Positions 1-55,302 of a stretch of 64,000 nt of DNA are shown one piece after another. The translations under genes were made by a program, and so were the position numbers. The notes below the pieces were generated by a model. The model saw only the letters and a list, made by a program, of their open reading frames with translations, was not told where the DNA came from and did not search any database. Each line of letters opens with the position of its first letter. The first letter of the stretch is position 1. The stretch comes from Nereocystis luetkeana. Taxonomy: Eukaryota; Sar; Phaeophyceae; Laminariales; Laminariaceae. Where the stretch lies: the NCBI GenBank assembly GCA_031213475.1, contig JARUPZ010000015.1:9514528-9578527 (forward strand), given 5' to 3'.

Positions 1-330
1 AAGTTGAAGTTGAAGTTGGGGTTGAGGGGGTACTGATTTGTTGTTCGCTTTAGTCATTCAACCATTGACCACCCACCCCTTACGCGACGGAGAACCGCTC
101 CTACTCCCAAGAAAAGACACCTCCAACATTGGGGCGCTCATCAGGGAGGGGCGGGGCGGCGGGAGAGGGTGTACTTATGTCATGCATGGCCGTAGTCGTA
201 TGTAGGGCCATAGAGAGAAACTCGCGTCCCTACACCGCCGGGACGGAGCACGTCGGGTTATCACCGACCCGACCACATTGCATACACCAAGGGGAACGTT
301 CTTAGGTTTTTAGAGTCGTGTTTAACTACA
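1..330 (+). repeat. Two poly-G-headed dispersed repeat copies
   Basis: At 28-110 is a type A copy: a G-rich head, then ACTGATTTGTTGTTCGC, CATTCAACCATTGACC and a GACGGAG block. At 145-310 is a type B copy: a G-rich head, TACTTATGTCATGCATGG, CCGTAGTCGTATG, then CCGGGACGGAGCACGTCGGG. Type A recurs near 10.80, 11.52, 11.69 and 34.14 kb. Type B recurs near 0.48, 7.78, 10.46, 10.67, 20.1, 21.2, 25.1, 48.2 and (reversed) 61.5 kb. Confidence 0.7.
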
Positions 331-468
331 GTAGTACCAGGTATTATTTTTGTTCCTGGTGAGAGTAGTGGCGGTAGTGTGGTAGGAGTCGGGTTGGGGG
401 AAGGCTATATTTTGATGGGGCGGGGGCGGGGGGCGGTGTTAGGGGCGTTCCTTGTGTTTGTGTGGGGA

Positions 469-712
469 CGGGGGGGACGGGGGGGGGGGGGTACTTGATA
501 GGAGAGGTGTGCTCAATATCATGCATGGCCGTAGTCGATTCACAAGACCCTCGCATCCCTACAATGTCGGGACGGAGCGCGTCGGGTTTTCACCGACCAG
601 GCAGACATTGCCTGCGCCAAGCGCGAAGCGCCTTGAGATGTTGGGCGTGTGCACGAAGGGTGAGCTGCATCCTACTAAGAACCGCTTGTGAGGCGGGGCC
701 TTGCACATGGGT
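469..712 (+). repeat. Poly-G-headed repeat, type B, longer copy
   Basis: A run of about a dozen G, then GTACTTGATAGG, CATGCATGGCCGTAGTCG, CGGGACGGAGCGCGTCGGG, TTTTCACCGACCAGGCAGAC and CTAAGAACCGCTTGTGAGGC. It shares all blocks and their order with the copies at 20.1 and 21.2 kb. No coding capacity. Confidence 0.75.
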
Positions 713-949
713 GACAACTTCGAATAACTTGATCTGTTTTTTGTTGAGTAGTAGCCCCCTCCAGAGACTGCAATAGGTATACACTACAAGGTTCCCCTTC
801 GTGATGTGGGTGGCATGAAATCCGGGGGGTGTCGCAAGTTGGGAAGCGAGACGCAGGTACAACCCTTGCACCTCTGTTTTGAGTAAAAATGATCTCGGAG
901 AAAACTGAGTCATGGGCTACTGATCTATTGCTAAAAGCGAAGAGTAGTA

Positions 950-2180
950 GTCTAGTCTTCGACGCTCTCGCATGTCTTGGCGCATACGTGTAGGAGACAT
1001 TGGACTACTGCTGTATCTCTTGTACCGGGCACGATAGAAACATCTAGCGCAAACACGTCGGTCCCGGCGGAACTAGCACAATCGTACTGGGAGGAAAAGG
1101 GAAGTGCCCCCCCCGTTAAGGGGGAACGCACCACTGAGGCCGTACATGCCATCAGGTCCACATTGAACGAGCACTCCCCGGGCTGAAAACTCGAGTCAAC
1201 CCCCAACCGAGAGCCCCCCCCCCGAATCGAGCAAGAAGGCAATCTTCCCTGCGACTTGTCTCGTATCCTGGAGAAGCGCCCGTCAGTACGGGCAGGCCGT
1301 CGCCCGGTGTCCTTCGCGCTTGCACCGGGAGCAGGTAGAGAACGCACAGTTTCGGTGGTCGTGGTTGGGGTTCCGTCCATTTGCTGTGCACCTGTCGCAG
1401 GTAGGGTTGCCCGGAACCGGCTGAAAGTGTTGTTGTTCCTCCTGCATCATGGCATTAAAAGTGGAGATCGCCGAGAGCGCGCGGTTCGATGTCGGAAGCG
1501 GTGGGGGGCTGGCACCCCCTCCCCGACCCCCGGCGCCGCCGCCCCCTTTTTGAAATGCCTTCCCACTCTTGCCCTTGGTGCCCCCCCCCGTCCCCGGGGG
1601 GAACGGGAGCATGACCGGCTGTGAAGAGGGGTTTGCCGAGCGCCACGCCCCCCTCGGCAGCGGAGCAAAGCCGGCGGGCGGCGCCCGCTGCCACGTGCCC
1701 CCCGAGGCCGCTGCATGACCACGAAGCGCGGGGCCGCCCTGGGACCTCGCCCCCCGAGAGCCCCCCCGAAAGGGCGTCACCCCAATCGTGGTCCCCGGGC
1801 GCTGGGCCTTCTGGATGGCGCGGGCATCCTTCAGGTCCCGCTCAATTTGGTATTTTGACAGACCGCGGGTGTTACGCAGTTTATCGGTGAACACCGACAG
1901 GGTCACCGCCGCGCAGCCGAAGCGCCGGAAGATGAATGGTCTTGGCGCGGGAGAGCCCCAAATCGCCGGCCAAGTCGGCCGCCCTGCGTCTGCGCGAAAT
2001 GGAACAAATTGTAGGCCCCGTCCGAATTGCGCCAAACTTTGGTCATGTCGACTATGCACTGCTGTAACTGTCGCCGAACAACAACAACAACAACAAGGGC
2101 CGCGAGGGGAGAGAGATGGGTAAGAAGGCGGGCCCCACCGTACTAGATCCCGCATCGGACCGCAATAGTGCCTATACAAC
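950..2180 (-). mobile_element. Fossil LTR-retroelement gag-like region with zinc knuckle
   Basis: A GC-rich minus-strand frame ends in a Cys/His cluster (CDRC...CSRCKREGHRATACP) of the retroviral-type zinc-knuckle kind. It is preceded by Gly/Ser-rich sequence and a basic helix. A further open stretch (about 950-1380) follows downstream. This suggests gag and the start of pol from an LTR element. No reverse transcriptase, integrase or terminal repeats were recognised next to it. It looks broken and old. Confidence 0.5.
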
Positions 2181-3110
2181 AGACGAGGAACGAGTGGGCA
2201 CTCCGGTACCAGAAACGAGCGGGCACCCCGGCAGCAGACACCTCCAAATCAGAACATTAGGGGGGGAAGCGAGCAGACACCCCGGTAATCGTGCTAGTCG
2301 CGGGACCAACCAACCTCAGCATCAGGCCCGCACGTACCCACGGCGTGCGTACGAGTTTTTAAGACGAGACAACGAGCGGGTACCTCGGTACCAGGCAGTT
2401 CGGCCAAAGACGCCCCCGCACCCCCGGCGAGCGTGCGATATCTCCTGAAGTGTCTCTCCTTACTCCGCTAGTGACCCTCGCGTACCCACGGCGTGCGTAC
2501 GAAATCTCACGGGGTATATTAGGACGGAAAGACGAGCGGGTACCACGGTACCGGGCACTGCAGCCTCCGACGCTCACGTACCCACGGCGCGCGTACGAGA
2601 TGTCATGAAATATTTTGCGGTAGATCTCATGAAGGACGTGTTACAGCTTGTTCGCAAAGGATTCGACGAAAGGGAAAAATAAAGCGAGCGGGTGCCCCGG
2701 TACGGACGTTTGGCCTAAGGCGCTCACGTAACCACTACAAGCGGACGATATCTCATGAAGTCCTACATAGATCGCATGAGGTACTTCTCATAGCCGGTTA
2801 GCGAAGAGCTAGATGAGAATAAACGAGCGGGTACCCCGGCACAGGGCACTGAAGGCCTCAGACGCTCACGCACCCACGGCGCGCGTACGATGCATCGTGA
2901 AGTCTGTCTCAAAAGATCTTAGGCAGGACGTCCCATAGCCTGTTCGCAAAATTAGGAAGAAATTTGGAAGAAAGCGAGCGGGTACCCGGGTACCGCACGC
3001 GTCGCCCACAGCGTGTGTACGAGATCGTCACGAAGTACTTCGTTAACAATGCGATACCTCAGTCTCAGACCGTGTGGAAACTAGCAGAGGACGAGCGGGC
3101 TAAGGGTCGA
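2180..3110 (+). repeat. Tandem array, ~150-bp unit
   Basis: The block ACGAGCGGGTACCNCGGTACC recurs near 2186, 2216, 2374, 2533, 2684, 2822, 2973 and 3091. Between copies are CCCACGGCGYGCGTACGA and TCATGAAGT. Spacing is about 140-160 bp except for the first pair. It looks like a small degenerate satellite with no coding signal. Confidence 0.75.
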
Positions 3111-3470
3111 GTACCTGGTATCCTCCAAACAGCAGTACGGACCCATGAGCAGCAACGCATATGAACCGAGTCGAGTACCTCGTATCCTCCAAACCGTAGT
3201 GCGGACCAACGAGAAATGACCCTTACGAGCACATGACCTGGAGAGCCCACCGCGGGCCAGATTCAAGAGCCTTGGATACCACAAGAGCTTCGTATACAGC
3301 AAACAGCATCCTCGAAGCAGCCGCACGGGCAGATCACCCAGTGACCCGAGCGAAACATGGGCGATGGAGGGCACACCGCGGGCCCGATACGCGTGTCATT
3401 ATACCAAACAGCAGCACGTACGTGGTAGCGGCCCGATGGACCAGGCCACTGCTGTTCACACAAACAGCGC
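3110..3470 (+). repeat. Short tandem duplications after the satellite
   Basis: GTCGAGTACCTNGTATCCTC with a following GTGCGGACC block occurs twice (from about 3108 and 3170). A second pair, ACCGCGGGCC with AGAGCCCAC/AGGGCACAC, follows at 3240 and 3366. No gene is visible. Confidence 0.5.
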
Positions 3471-3948
3471 GTTAAGAAAACTTAAAGCAGTACAAGAATC
3501 ATGTTTGCTAACAGAGAACATAGGCAAGTATATGGAAACACACAACGATACCGCAGAGCGGTACTCGTACAACGGTGCGTACCTCCGGGGAGTGAGACTC
3601 AGTAATGAGCCCAAGCAGGTCCTTGTCGGCCTGGGTCTGGTCATCCGGGAGCCTCGATTCCGCCGCATCCCAGCCACCCGCCCCACCAGTACTCGCTCCC
3701 GCCGGGCCCCCCGACGTATCCGCCGCATTTTCACCACCTGCCGCTGCTCCGGCTGGGGTCGATCCCGTTGCAACGCTCGCCCCACCAGGCTTCGCTCCGG
3801 CTGACGTCCCAGCTGGGGTAAGCTCCACCGCTGCTGCCCGCGTGCCTGCAGCTCTCGGCCCCTCCCTGGGCCCACCCGTCGTGTCCTCCACCTCGGAGGC
3901 CCCGTGGAGGAGGACGCAATGTTCGGACCGTAAGAGCACGCCATGGAA

Positions 3949-4386
3949 TTACAGGAGGTCCAAAATATGGCGCACCATCAGGCGCGTCGCCTCCACCTCC
4001 CGGTACGCGCGGGACGCCCCTCCTCGCGAGGACGTCGCCCTCTTCTCCGCCGCTTCCAGGACCTGGGGCCAGGTGTCTGCCCCTGGGCGAGGGGAGAACC
4101 GCATTGCCACCTCGCCTAGGGCGCACGAGACTTGGAAACGTGAACCGGCAGCACAGCTGCCGCCCGTTGCCAAGAAGACACGCTCGAGATCCAGTACCAT
4201 ACCAGCTCCCAAGGCACCCGGGATGAAACAGGGGAGGTCCTCGATAGTGGTCGACGAGTCCACCAGCGTAGCTGCCGCCCGATCGGGGGTGGGGTTGGGC
4301 ACCGGCACCGCGGGTGCCGCCGGGACCGACGCCGTCGCGTCCTCCGACGGAGGTGGGATCGGTGTCGACCGCGTGGTCCGAGGCAT
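3949..4386 (-). other. Unrecognised ORF, possibly retroelement gag-like
   Basis: 145 codons from an ATG (MPRTTRSTPIPPPSEDATAS), with an Ala/Pro-rich N-terminus and a middle with hydrophobic pattern (VLDLERVFLATGGS). GC-rich Ala/Gly-rich sequence continues downstream to about 3500. No known domain was recognised. Codon-like composition and the nearby gag-like fossil suggest a retroelement remnant, but a small host gene cannot be excluded. Confidence 0.35.
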
Positions 4387-4659
4387 CTCGTTCTCTTCTA
4401 CCTCTCAATAAATATTTCGTGCCCACCTCTGCTCACGAGGTTTTAGGAACGAAGATGACGAGTGATCGTAGGCGACCACTCCACAGTACAACTTCAAGAC
4501 ATTTCTGATGGTACACCTAGTTCCATGATTTGTGCCAAATCATTTCCTCTGTTGCCATCGCCAATTTCACTTAAAGAAAACCGTAGCACCGAAATTGAAG
4601 GGGTGTGCATCATCCAGGTATTTATCGCCTTGGTGGGATCTGTATCATCGATATAGGAT

Positions 4660-5455
4660 AGGTGATCCTTGATGATCTGAACACCTCTACTGGGTGGGGT
4701 CTGCACGATCTGCATGAACCTAACCCTAACCCTAATCGAACATACGTGTGCCGTCATTAACTAACTGATGAATAGCTTTGCGTGGGTGGGTCCGCATGAT
4801 CCGAACGATCTGTACGATCTGCAGGGTCTGTATATTGTAGATGTATCACTCTTTTGTTTGGCGGTGAGATCTGCTTGGTCTTTATGATTGCACTTGCGTG
4901 CCGGGTGTGATGATCTGAATGCCATGTGTGCATGATGTGGAGGATCTGCATGATCGATTATCTACACACTCCAACTTGTAGTTTGCCTGGAGAGACAGGT
5001 ATGTTCCGTATCATTTCCACTTGTTGTATGCCAGGTGGGATCTGGTTGATCTCAATGACATGCTAATGTTTAACCGGGAGGGGATCTGTCTGATTACAAT
5101 TTTCCTAGATGTGTACCTGAGTAGAATATGTGTGAGCCGTACAATCAGTACAGTTTGACCGGGATGGGATCTGTCCGATCTGCCGATCTGTACATCTTTA
5201 GCGAGATAGGGTTTGCACGATCTGCATGATCTGCACATAACATGTTTATCGGTGGGTGTCATTGATCTGCACGATCTGTATGTATAATCTGCAGGATCTG
5301 TATAATCTGCAGGATCTGTATGATCTACCTGAGTAGAATATATGTGATCTGAATGATCTGTACATATTAACCGGGATACGGTCTGTACGATTTGGAGGAT
5401 CTGTTTGATCTGCAGGATGTCTGTATGATCCGGAGGATCTGTAAAAGCTGGGTAC
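4660..5455 (+). repeat. GATCTG-rich degenerate tandem repeats
   Basis: Units such as GATCTGCACGATCTGTA and GGATCTGTATGATCTGCA repeat irregularly for about 800 bp, with some longer ~170-bp duplications (CCGGGATRSGRTCTGT). A short telomere-like CTAACCCTAACCCTAA is at 4720-4735. No gene. Confidence 0.75.
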
Positions 5456-5819
5456 TTCACACTTGTTTCAGCATGACTATTAATAGCAACAACAGGAGCA
5501 GCAAGATAAGCAACCGCGTGGCACGGGCAAAAATAAAATAAGGGCAGCAGCAAGAACAGCAACCTGTGCCAGCAACAGCAGTAGTAATAGCAGCTATATA
5601 TACCGCGATTGTGTGTAGTAGCAGCAGCGGCAGCAACAACAGGAGTGTTAGCAGAATATTAAGCAAACCGCGGGCCACGGGCACATTGTACAAAGGGCAG
5701 TAAACACTCGGCTACAATATACCAACACGCAACGCTCTACGTGGTACGAAGATCCGACAAAAGATTATTCGCACCGAGATACTTGAAAAAACACTATAAT
5801 ACCATACGTCGGTCATTGT

Positions 5820-6060
5820 GTACCGCGGCATTGACGGTATGTATCGTTAGTGAGGGACGGGCCAAGGGCCGACGCTTTGGCGCCGGCCTCGAGCCTGCGC
5901 CAGCACATAGCTTCTCACCGTCGACCGCCATTTTAGTGCAAGGCCACAGCGTCGTTAGGGCATACAGCAGAACATGGTGTCTCGCAACATGTATGGTATG
6001 TGTCGGTAGTGAGGGACGGGCCACCGGCCGACGCGTTGGCGACGTGGCGGATACAGCGTG
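5820..6060 (+). repeat. Direct duplication containing GTGAGGGACGGGCC
   Basis: The segment GGTATGT(A/G)TCGTTAGTGAGGG...GGGCCGACGC(T/G)TTGGCG occurs at about 5838-5885 and again at about 5991-6040. They appear to be two diverged tandem copies. The preceding 5460-5700 is CAGCAG/AACAGCAG-rich simple sequence. Confidence 0.6.
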
Positions 6061-6378
6061 TTCTCACGTCTTGTGGCCAAGCAGAGCATACGAGCACTCA
6101 GCAGCAGCAGCTACAGCAGCAACATCCAGCAGCACTCGAGCAACACTCGATTCGAGCAGCACGCGTACGCCTGTTGTTGCTGTTCTTGTACTGCCGCGTA
6201 CTGCTCGAGCAGGACTCGAGCGCACGAGCATGAGTAGGTGTCAAGCCTATTCCACCGCAAAAAAAAAGACACGTCACCACGATCACTCGATTGCTCAAGC
6301 GCAACGAGCACGAGACAAACACGAGCACGGCGTGGCCAAGCAGTGACGGACACACGAGCACACGAGCACTCAGCAGCA

Positions 6379-6411
<33 letters not shown>

Positions 6412-7040
6412 CCCAGCGGCCCTGGAGCAACACTCGACCAGAGCAGCACTCGTACGCCTGTTGTTGCTGTTGTTTTGCTGCTGCGTACTGCTCGAGCATG
6501 AGCTCGACATTATTACACGCAACGCAATACGTGGTATTATTACAAAGATCCGATAAATGGTGAATCGCACTGAGATACTAAAAAAACAATTCCATGCACG
6601 TGGTGGATAGAGCGTGTTTTGTCATGTCTTGTGGCCAAGCGGTCACGAGCACACGAGCACTCAGCAGCAGCAGCAGCAGCAGCAGTACTCGGCAGCACTC
6701 GAGCAACACTCGATTCAAGCAGCACTCATACGCCTGTTGTTGCTGTTCTTGTACTGCTGCGTACTGCTCGAGCAGGACTCGAGCGCACGAGCATGAGTAG
6801 GTGTCAAGCCAATTGCACCGCAAAAAAATGACCCGGGACCACGATCATTCGATTGCTCAAGCGCAACGAGCACGAGACAAACACGAGCACGGCATGGCCA
6901 AGCAGTCACGGGCACACGAGCACTCAGCAGCAGCAGCAGCAGTAGCAGCACCCAGCGGCCCTGGAGCAACACTCGACTCGAGCAGCACTCGTACGCCTGT
7001 TGTTGCTGTTGCGAACTCGAGCAGCACTACTGTGTGCTGT
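6059..7040 (+). repeat. CAG-rich region with ~560-bp higher-order duplication
   Basis: (CAG)n tracts alternate with ACTCGAGCA and GTACGCCTGTTGTTGCTG blocks. A longer block (GGCCAAGCAG..., CACGAGCACTCAGCAGCAG, ..., CATGAGTAGGTGTCAAGCC) occurs at about 6070-6260 and again at about 6630-6820. The following GATCACTCGATTGCTCAAGC block is also repeated. All frames give homopolymeric peptides; not coding. Confidence 0.75.
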
Positions 7041-7079
7041 AGTTGCAGTTGCAGCAAAAGGCGAGAAAAACATAATATT

Positions 7080-8170
7080 TGCAGCTAAAAATACGAAGAC
7101 CCGGGTAGGAGTTTAAGCCTCTGGATGGCTTTTCGGAAGTGGGACCCCATCCCCTGAGTTGCTTGCTGGGTCACGTGACTTTGATCATCTAGAGAATGGG
7201 CCACGGAGACCGGCCTGAGCGAACGCTTGCACCGTACTGTCCACGCGGCCCCCCTGCGGGCCCGGCAGCAGGAAGCACAAGAAAAGACCCGCGGCCGAAC
7301 GAGAAAAATGAACTATTCCGGAAAAAACGTCCATTTGGTACAAAGTAATATATCTACCTCGTGGGTGCCTTGTCATATACCTGGTACCTGGTACACACTA
7401 CGTGCGCGGAGTTAAGCTTCTCTACATCTCACGAATGGTGTAACTGGACCGCCAGCCGTGGTGACGGCCAAAACAAAAGCATAGCAAAACGGTCCCTGGG
7501 TATCTAGCTCACGCAGTGAGCGGCATGTGTCACAGTGTCGTCGCCAACTGACTCCAGCCCAACCTATATATATATATATATGACCTATATGTGGGGGGGC
7601 GGTTGGGGGTGGCGGGTGGTGTAAGTGTTGCTTTTGTATATGGTGGTATTAGTGATAGTGGTCTTATCGGAGTGGGGGTAGCGAGGCTGTAGGGGTAGCA
7701 GATGGGGGCCACCATCGATTCTTTCAGCGCGTATAGCCACAACCAAAGTTGGCGTTCTACACACGGCCAACCCGGGGGGGAGGGGGTACTTATGTCATGC
7801 ATGGCCGCAGTGCGTATGAGGGGGCAGGTTTAGGTTTCGTATTGAGCCAAACGCGGGGGGTTAAGAGACGTTTCGAGAATAATTACTGTCACATAACATA
7901 TTTTCTTGTCCGCATCACCGCACCTTACTACAGTACCTACCGCCGAAAAAAGTGTAACGCATACCTGGCATACATATCCGAGTGAAGCATGCACTACCTG
8001 GTATACATTTTCGGAAGGGAAATTCAACTCCAAATAATAAATATTTGGTCCAAACCCAACCCAACCTGACAACATGAGCTACAGCAGACAGTACAGATCA
8101 GGAATATATCTGTCCCGAACGATGTACACCATCAAGTGGGAATGATCTGTTAGATGATCCATATCTGGTA
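7080..8170. other. No gene seen; scattered repeats
   Basis: Contains a TA microsatellite (7565-7581), TACCTGGTA motifs near 7380 and 8000, and a fragment of the type B poly-G repeat at 7780-7830. I looked here for the missing last AGPS exon. The GC-rich stretch 7190-7290 has no AGPS-like frame. Confidence 0.6.
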
Positions 8171-8175
8171 GTCCT

Positions 8176-8273
8176 TAAACCCTTTTAGTACTGCAGTCCC
8201 GTTTCGGAGACAAACCACTCAAATTGTAAGAAGTTTGTCCCCAGAACGGCACTGCAGTACTAAAAAGGTCAAA
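8176..8273. mobile_element. MITE family 2, copy 1
   Basis: A hairpin of about 100 bp: TTAAACCCTTTTAGTACTGC at one end and GCAGTACTAAAAAGGTCAA at the other. The inner arms CCCGTTTCGGAGACAAAC and GTTTGTCCCCAGAACGGC are also complementary. No coding capacity. Confidence 0.85.
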
Positions 8274-8328
8274 GTAGCGCCATGCAAACTTATTTATTTC
8301 ATATATATATACATATATATATATATAT

Positions 8329-51475
<43,147 letters not shown>

Positions 51476-51479
51476 CCTG

Positions 51480-52957
51480 CTCACTTACAACACGCACCAA
51501 CTGCCTTGTACAGCGGTGGTACTGCTGTGGGAAAAAAAATGTGTATTTTGAATGTCGCAGTCTCTGTCCACAGACCAGCTTGCTCCCAATGCGCGATGCT
51601 TCCGCAACTCTCAAGGCAGCGAATTCACCCCTGCATCGCCCTATGCTTCGAAGCAGCACCGACGAGCGCTGGTTGGCGTAGTGACACACAGCGACTGGCT
51701 TCCACACACCAACTACCCGCGTCTGTCGATTTTTTCAACGAATTTTTAAAACGAACGCCCCCGCCGTTTTGAAGGGTTTATACTACATGTGATGGCGGTA
51801 TAGAGCCGGAACTAGGGGGTGAGTCAGTCTGCAGTGGTGTGTTGTTTGTTGTGTGTATGCCTGATCATCACACATGCATCATCACACATGCTTGCTACAG
51901 CCACTGTCACAAAGAGGCTCTAGGCCAATGCGGTAAGAGTGCCTAACGTAAATAGTGGTTTAAAACTGTTGTTAGACTGTTGGACTAGCAGTACTTTGGT
52001 CGAGAAAACCAGTACATCGGAGAATGTATGATTGGGCAGAGAGTCGTTCAATAATACTCGGAGTACTAAATAATACTCGGAGTAATACCTGGCACGAGTA
52101 AAGGGGAAAATCTTGTATCTTTGGCACCAGGTATATTATATCTTCAGTCTTATCTTTGCGGTGGGCAGCTACAGCAGTACTACAGCAGTTGTATATATAT
52201 ACCTGGTAGGCTAGAGAGCGTCTGCATCGATCGACTGCTTGAGGGAGAACGTGGGTACTTCACCGCAGAGCAACATCAGAGAGTGACTCCTGTCTCCTGT
52301 AAAAAATAAAATCTAGGGGCGTGCGTCTATCGGTCGGCAGAAGAGTTTACTAGTAGTGTTTTAGGAATGTGCAGCATGAGCTTCCACGTTGATCACTTAT
52401 AAACACACACCCGAAAGGAGATACCAGGTATTGTTCGACTACGGTAGCTATATTTCCTGATATATTTAATCAGTCGAACTCACAGCTGGCCGTATTTCAT
52501 AGTTTCATTAAAAAAACTCACATACAAACATTCGCCGCACGCGCATCAAAGACTTGAGCGGCACGGACCCGAGCACCCAGGCCTGGGCTAGACCTGTGCT
52601 GACACTACATACTGCAACACCTGCCGGGAGTATACCGTAACTACAGCATTCGCCTTCACGGCATACCAGGTACTTGGTAGGTAACGATTTTGTTGCTTTC
52701 AAACCTGTAGTAATTTGTACAAAGTAGGCAACTAACTCTGAAAGCTGTTGACGATTTATTCCAGTCCTTTCAAAACCAACTATTATGGGAAAAAATTGAA
52801 GTGCTCTCAGAACCGGCGTTTTTTGCCGAAAACCGGCGATTTCCTCGACGGGACTGCCAAAAACACCGATAGACTCGTCAGTATGCTCCCCGTAGTTTCC
52901 CGAGAGCTTTCTCTATACAAAGAGCATTTTCCCGTTTCTCCCGAGTCATAGTTGGAC
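51480..52957. other. Region upstream of the ether-lipid gene; no gene recognised
   Basis: Should contain the promoter. No TATA box or other element can be assigned with confidence. It carries several TACCTGGTA/TACCAGGTA motifs (about 52125, 52200, 52423, 52664) and two AATACTCGGAGTA repeats near 52053-52085. Confidence 0.4.
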
Positions 52958-53007
52958 TTTTTTTTTTTCTTTTTTTCTTTCAACATCACTTTTACTTTCC
53001 AGCCTTA
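52958..53007 (-). mobile_element. SINE, inverted copy, tail part
   Basis: T-run, then CACTTTTACTTTCCAGCCTTA, the reverse complement of the SINE end at 50025-50060. It is cut at CTTA by the LTR element that follows and resumes at 55764 with the same CTTA. Confidence 0.75.
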
Positions 53008-53572
53008 TGTTACAGCTGACCACCTCTTGTGTGCCGTTATCGGCTCGGTCTCACCTCGATCACCAGCTGTTGTCGTTCGTTGAGAGAGTCCTCGTGGGGA
53101 TTTCCGCCGTACCTCGCTCCTAAATCCTCTCTGGCCACGGGGTGGCCAGACGCCACGGAGTTGAGTGTTGGTATTGCTCAGCTAATGCGACGTGGGGTTA
53201 ACTGACATGCACGTGATGGGCAACTGACTTGGACGTGATGGGCAAGACTCATGCACGGTGTGTGAACGGTATGTGGTTTGAAATGTTTCTTTCTTCACTT
53301 TGGTGGGATTGACTAACCCCAGGTACGCGCCACAGAGCATCCGTATCGACCACTACAGCCGATACGGGGTTTCCACGACCCAGACAATGGCCTCCCCCGC
53401 CGGGGACACTCCATTGTATACCTACATCGATATGACAGCGAGCCATCCTACGGCCTTATCGCTGTCTTACACGATGCACCCTCCATACGTCACTGGTCAG
53501 GTCAGTCGACGTACATCACAGAAAACCCTGTCGCCCTCATGGGCGACTTCTGGAGCCCGTAGCGCTGCAACA
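53008..53572. repeat. Left LTR of the nested element
   Basis: Direct repeat partner of 55303-55763. Begins TGTTACAGC, ends GCTGCAACA. Confidence 0.8.
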
Positions 53573-54659
53573 CCCCCCCTGCCCGACGCATAACTATCGT
53601 CGGTGCACATCGGGTCTCCCGGCCCCTACCCGGTAACAGCGTGGGCAACTCCTCCTCCACTTCCCCGACAAACCGGCTGCCGCGTCCCTCCTTATCCGTT
53701 CGACGCTTAACGAGCTTCGGCCACGTACGGACATCCCCGATTCTCGTGACGCGGATCCTACGTCTTCCGCTTCTCCTTCTGCCGGGCGCTGCTGCTGTTT
53801 CGGCTTCTGCGACGGCTGTTGTTGTTGCTGTTGCTTCCGTTGCTGTTGCTGTTGCTGCTGATGACACAGTTGCTGCGCCTGATGCTGTTCCACCTCTTCC
53901 TCCTTCTCCTGTTGAGCCGGCTGTTTGCGCTCCCTCCGCGGCGGTGGAGGCGGTGGCCCTGATTGCCCCCCCGTCCTGCGGGTTCCCGTTGCCGTGCTCG
54001 CTTGCTGATACTACGGTTGCGCTCCCGCGTGGCGCCCCTGCTACGGCGGTGGTGGCTGCTACGGCGGTCACGACTGCGACTGCGACTCCGTGCATCTAAC
54101 TTGAAAATGGTACGATGCTTTAGCATCCTCTGCCGCTTATGTAACGGGGTACACACAAACCTACCCGACCCCTGATCCGGCGTCCTCTCATAGACGCTTG
54201 ATAGCTCAGACCGGGCTGCTCGACGGAAGTGATTCGCTACGCCCCGGCCCAATGCTCGTGCGCCCGATTCGCGTGGATGCCTTCCCTTCCGCGTTTGCTG
54301 GCCGCCTCCTTGATCAAGACCCTGTTACCCCCCAGCGTCGGCTCACCCGAGGAACTCCTCTGAGTTGCCGCGTCGTGCCGCGCCCTTCTGCGGCTCTTTT
54401 CCCCCTGCTGCCTCTTGAGTATCCCTTTCAGCCCCCAGAACATCTGCTGCCTCTCCGCCACAATACTGGACGAATTGGCGCCTCATGTGGTTCGGCCGCT
54501 CATGGAAGATCTTGAATTCACGCCTCATGTGCTCCGGCCGCTCATGGAAGATCTTGAGTTTGGCTGCCAATACCCCAACACCAGCTGTGCAATCGAGAAT
54601 TTCGTTCAAACTCATCTTTGCAAGCTCTGTGTGCAACTTCGCTCAGGAACGTTTGGTGA

Positions 54660-55290
54660 ACCCCTACTGTGGTCGTTTGAAGATACTGACGTTTGACTCC
54701 GAGTAAGTAAGTCGTTTGGAGGTTCAGACGTTCACGCCACCCCCTCAAGTACTGACGTGACTCCGAGTAAGTAAGTCGTTCGAAAGCCCTGACATTCACG
54801 CCACGTTTGAATGTACTGACGTGACTCCGAGTAAGTAAGTCGTTTGAAGGCACTGACGTTCACGCCACGTTTGAAGGTACTGGCATGACTCCGAGTAAGT
54901 AAGTCGTTTGAAGGCACTGACGTTCACGCCATCTTCACGCCACCCCCCCAAGTACTGACGTGACTCCGCGTAAGTAAGCCGTTTGAAGGCACTGACGTTC
55001 ACGCCACGTTTGAAGGTACTGACATGACTCCGAGTAAGTAAATCGTTTGAAGGTACTGACGTTCACGCCACCTTCACGCCACCCCCCCAAGTACTGACGT
55101 GACTAGGAGTCATGTCAGTACCTTCAAACGTGGCGTGAACGTCAGTGCCTTCAAATGGCTTACTTACGCGGAGTCACGTCAGTACTTGGGGGGATGGCGT
55201 GATGGTGGCGTGAACGTCAGTGCCTTCAAACGACTTGCTTACTCGGAGTCATGTCAGTACCTTCAAACGTGGCGCGAACGTCAGTGCCTT
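54660..55290. repeat. Minisatellite with inverted arm
   Basis: Units with GAAGGCACTGACGTTCACGC, CACGTTTGAAGGTACTGAC and GACTCCGAGTAAGTAAGTCG repeat from 54660 to about 55100. The array then turns round and continues in reverse complement to 55290 (pivot near 55105). The arms could form a hairpin of about 150-180 bp. Confidence 0.85.
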
Positions 55291-55302
55291 CGAACGACTC
55301 GC

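Noticed and set aside
7185-7376. Candidate last AGPS exon
   Set aside because: GC-rich with a CAG acceptor-like start, but no frame resembles the AGPS C-terminus and phases do not fit exon 24.
53502-54252. Arg/Ser-rich minus frame resembling an SR protein
   Set aside because: Three frames are open over the same interval and all give repeat peptides; it lies inside the LTR-type element and is better seen as part of that fossil.
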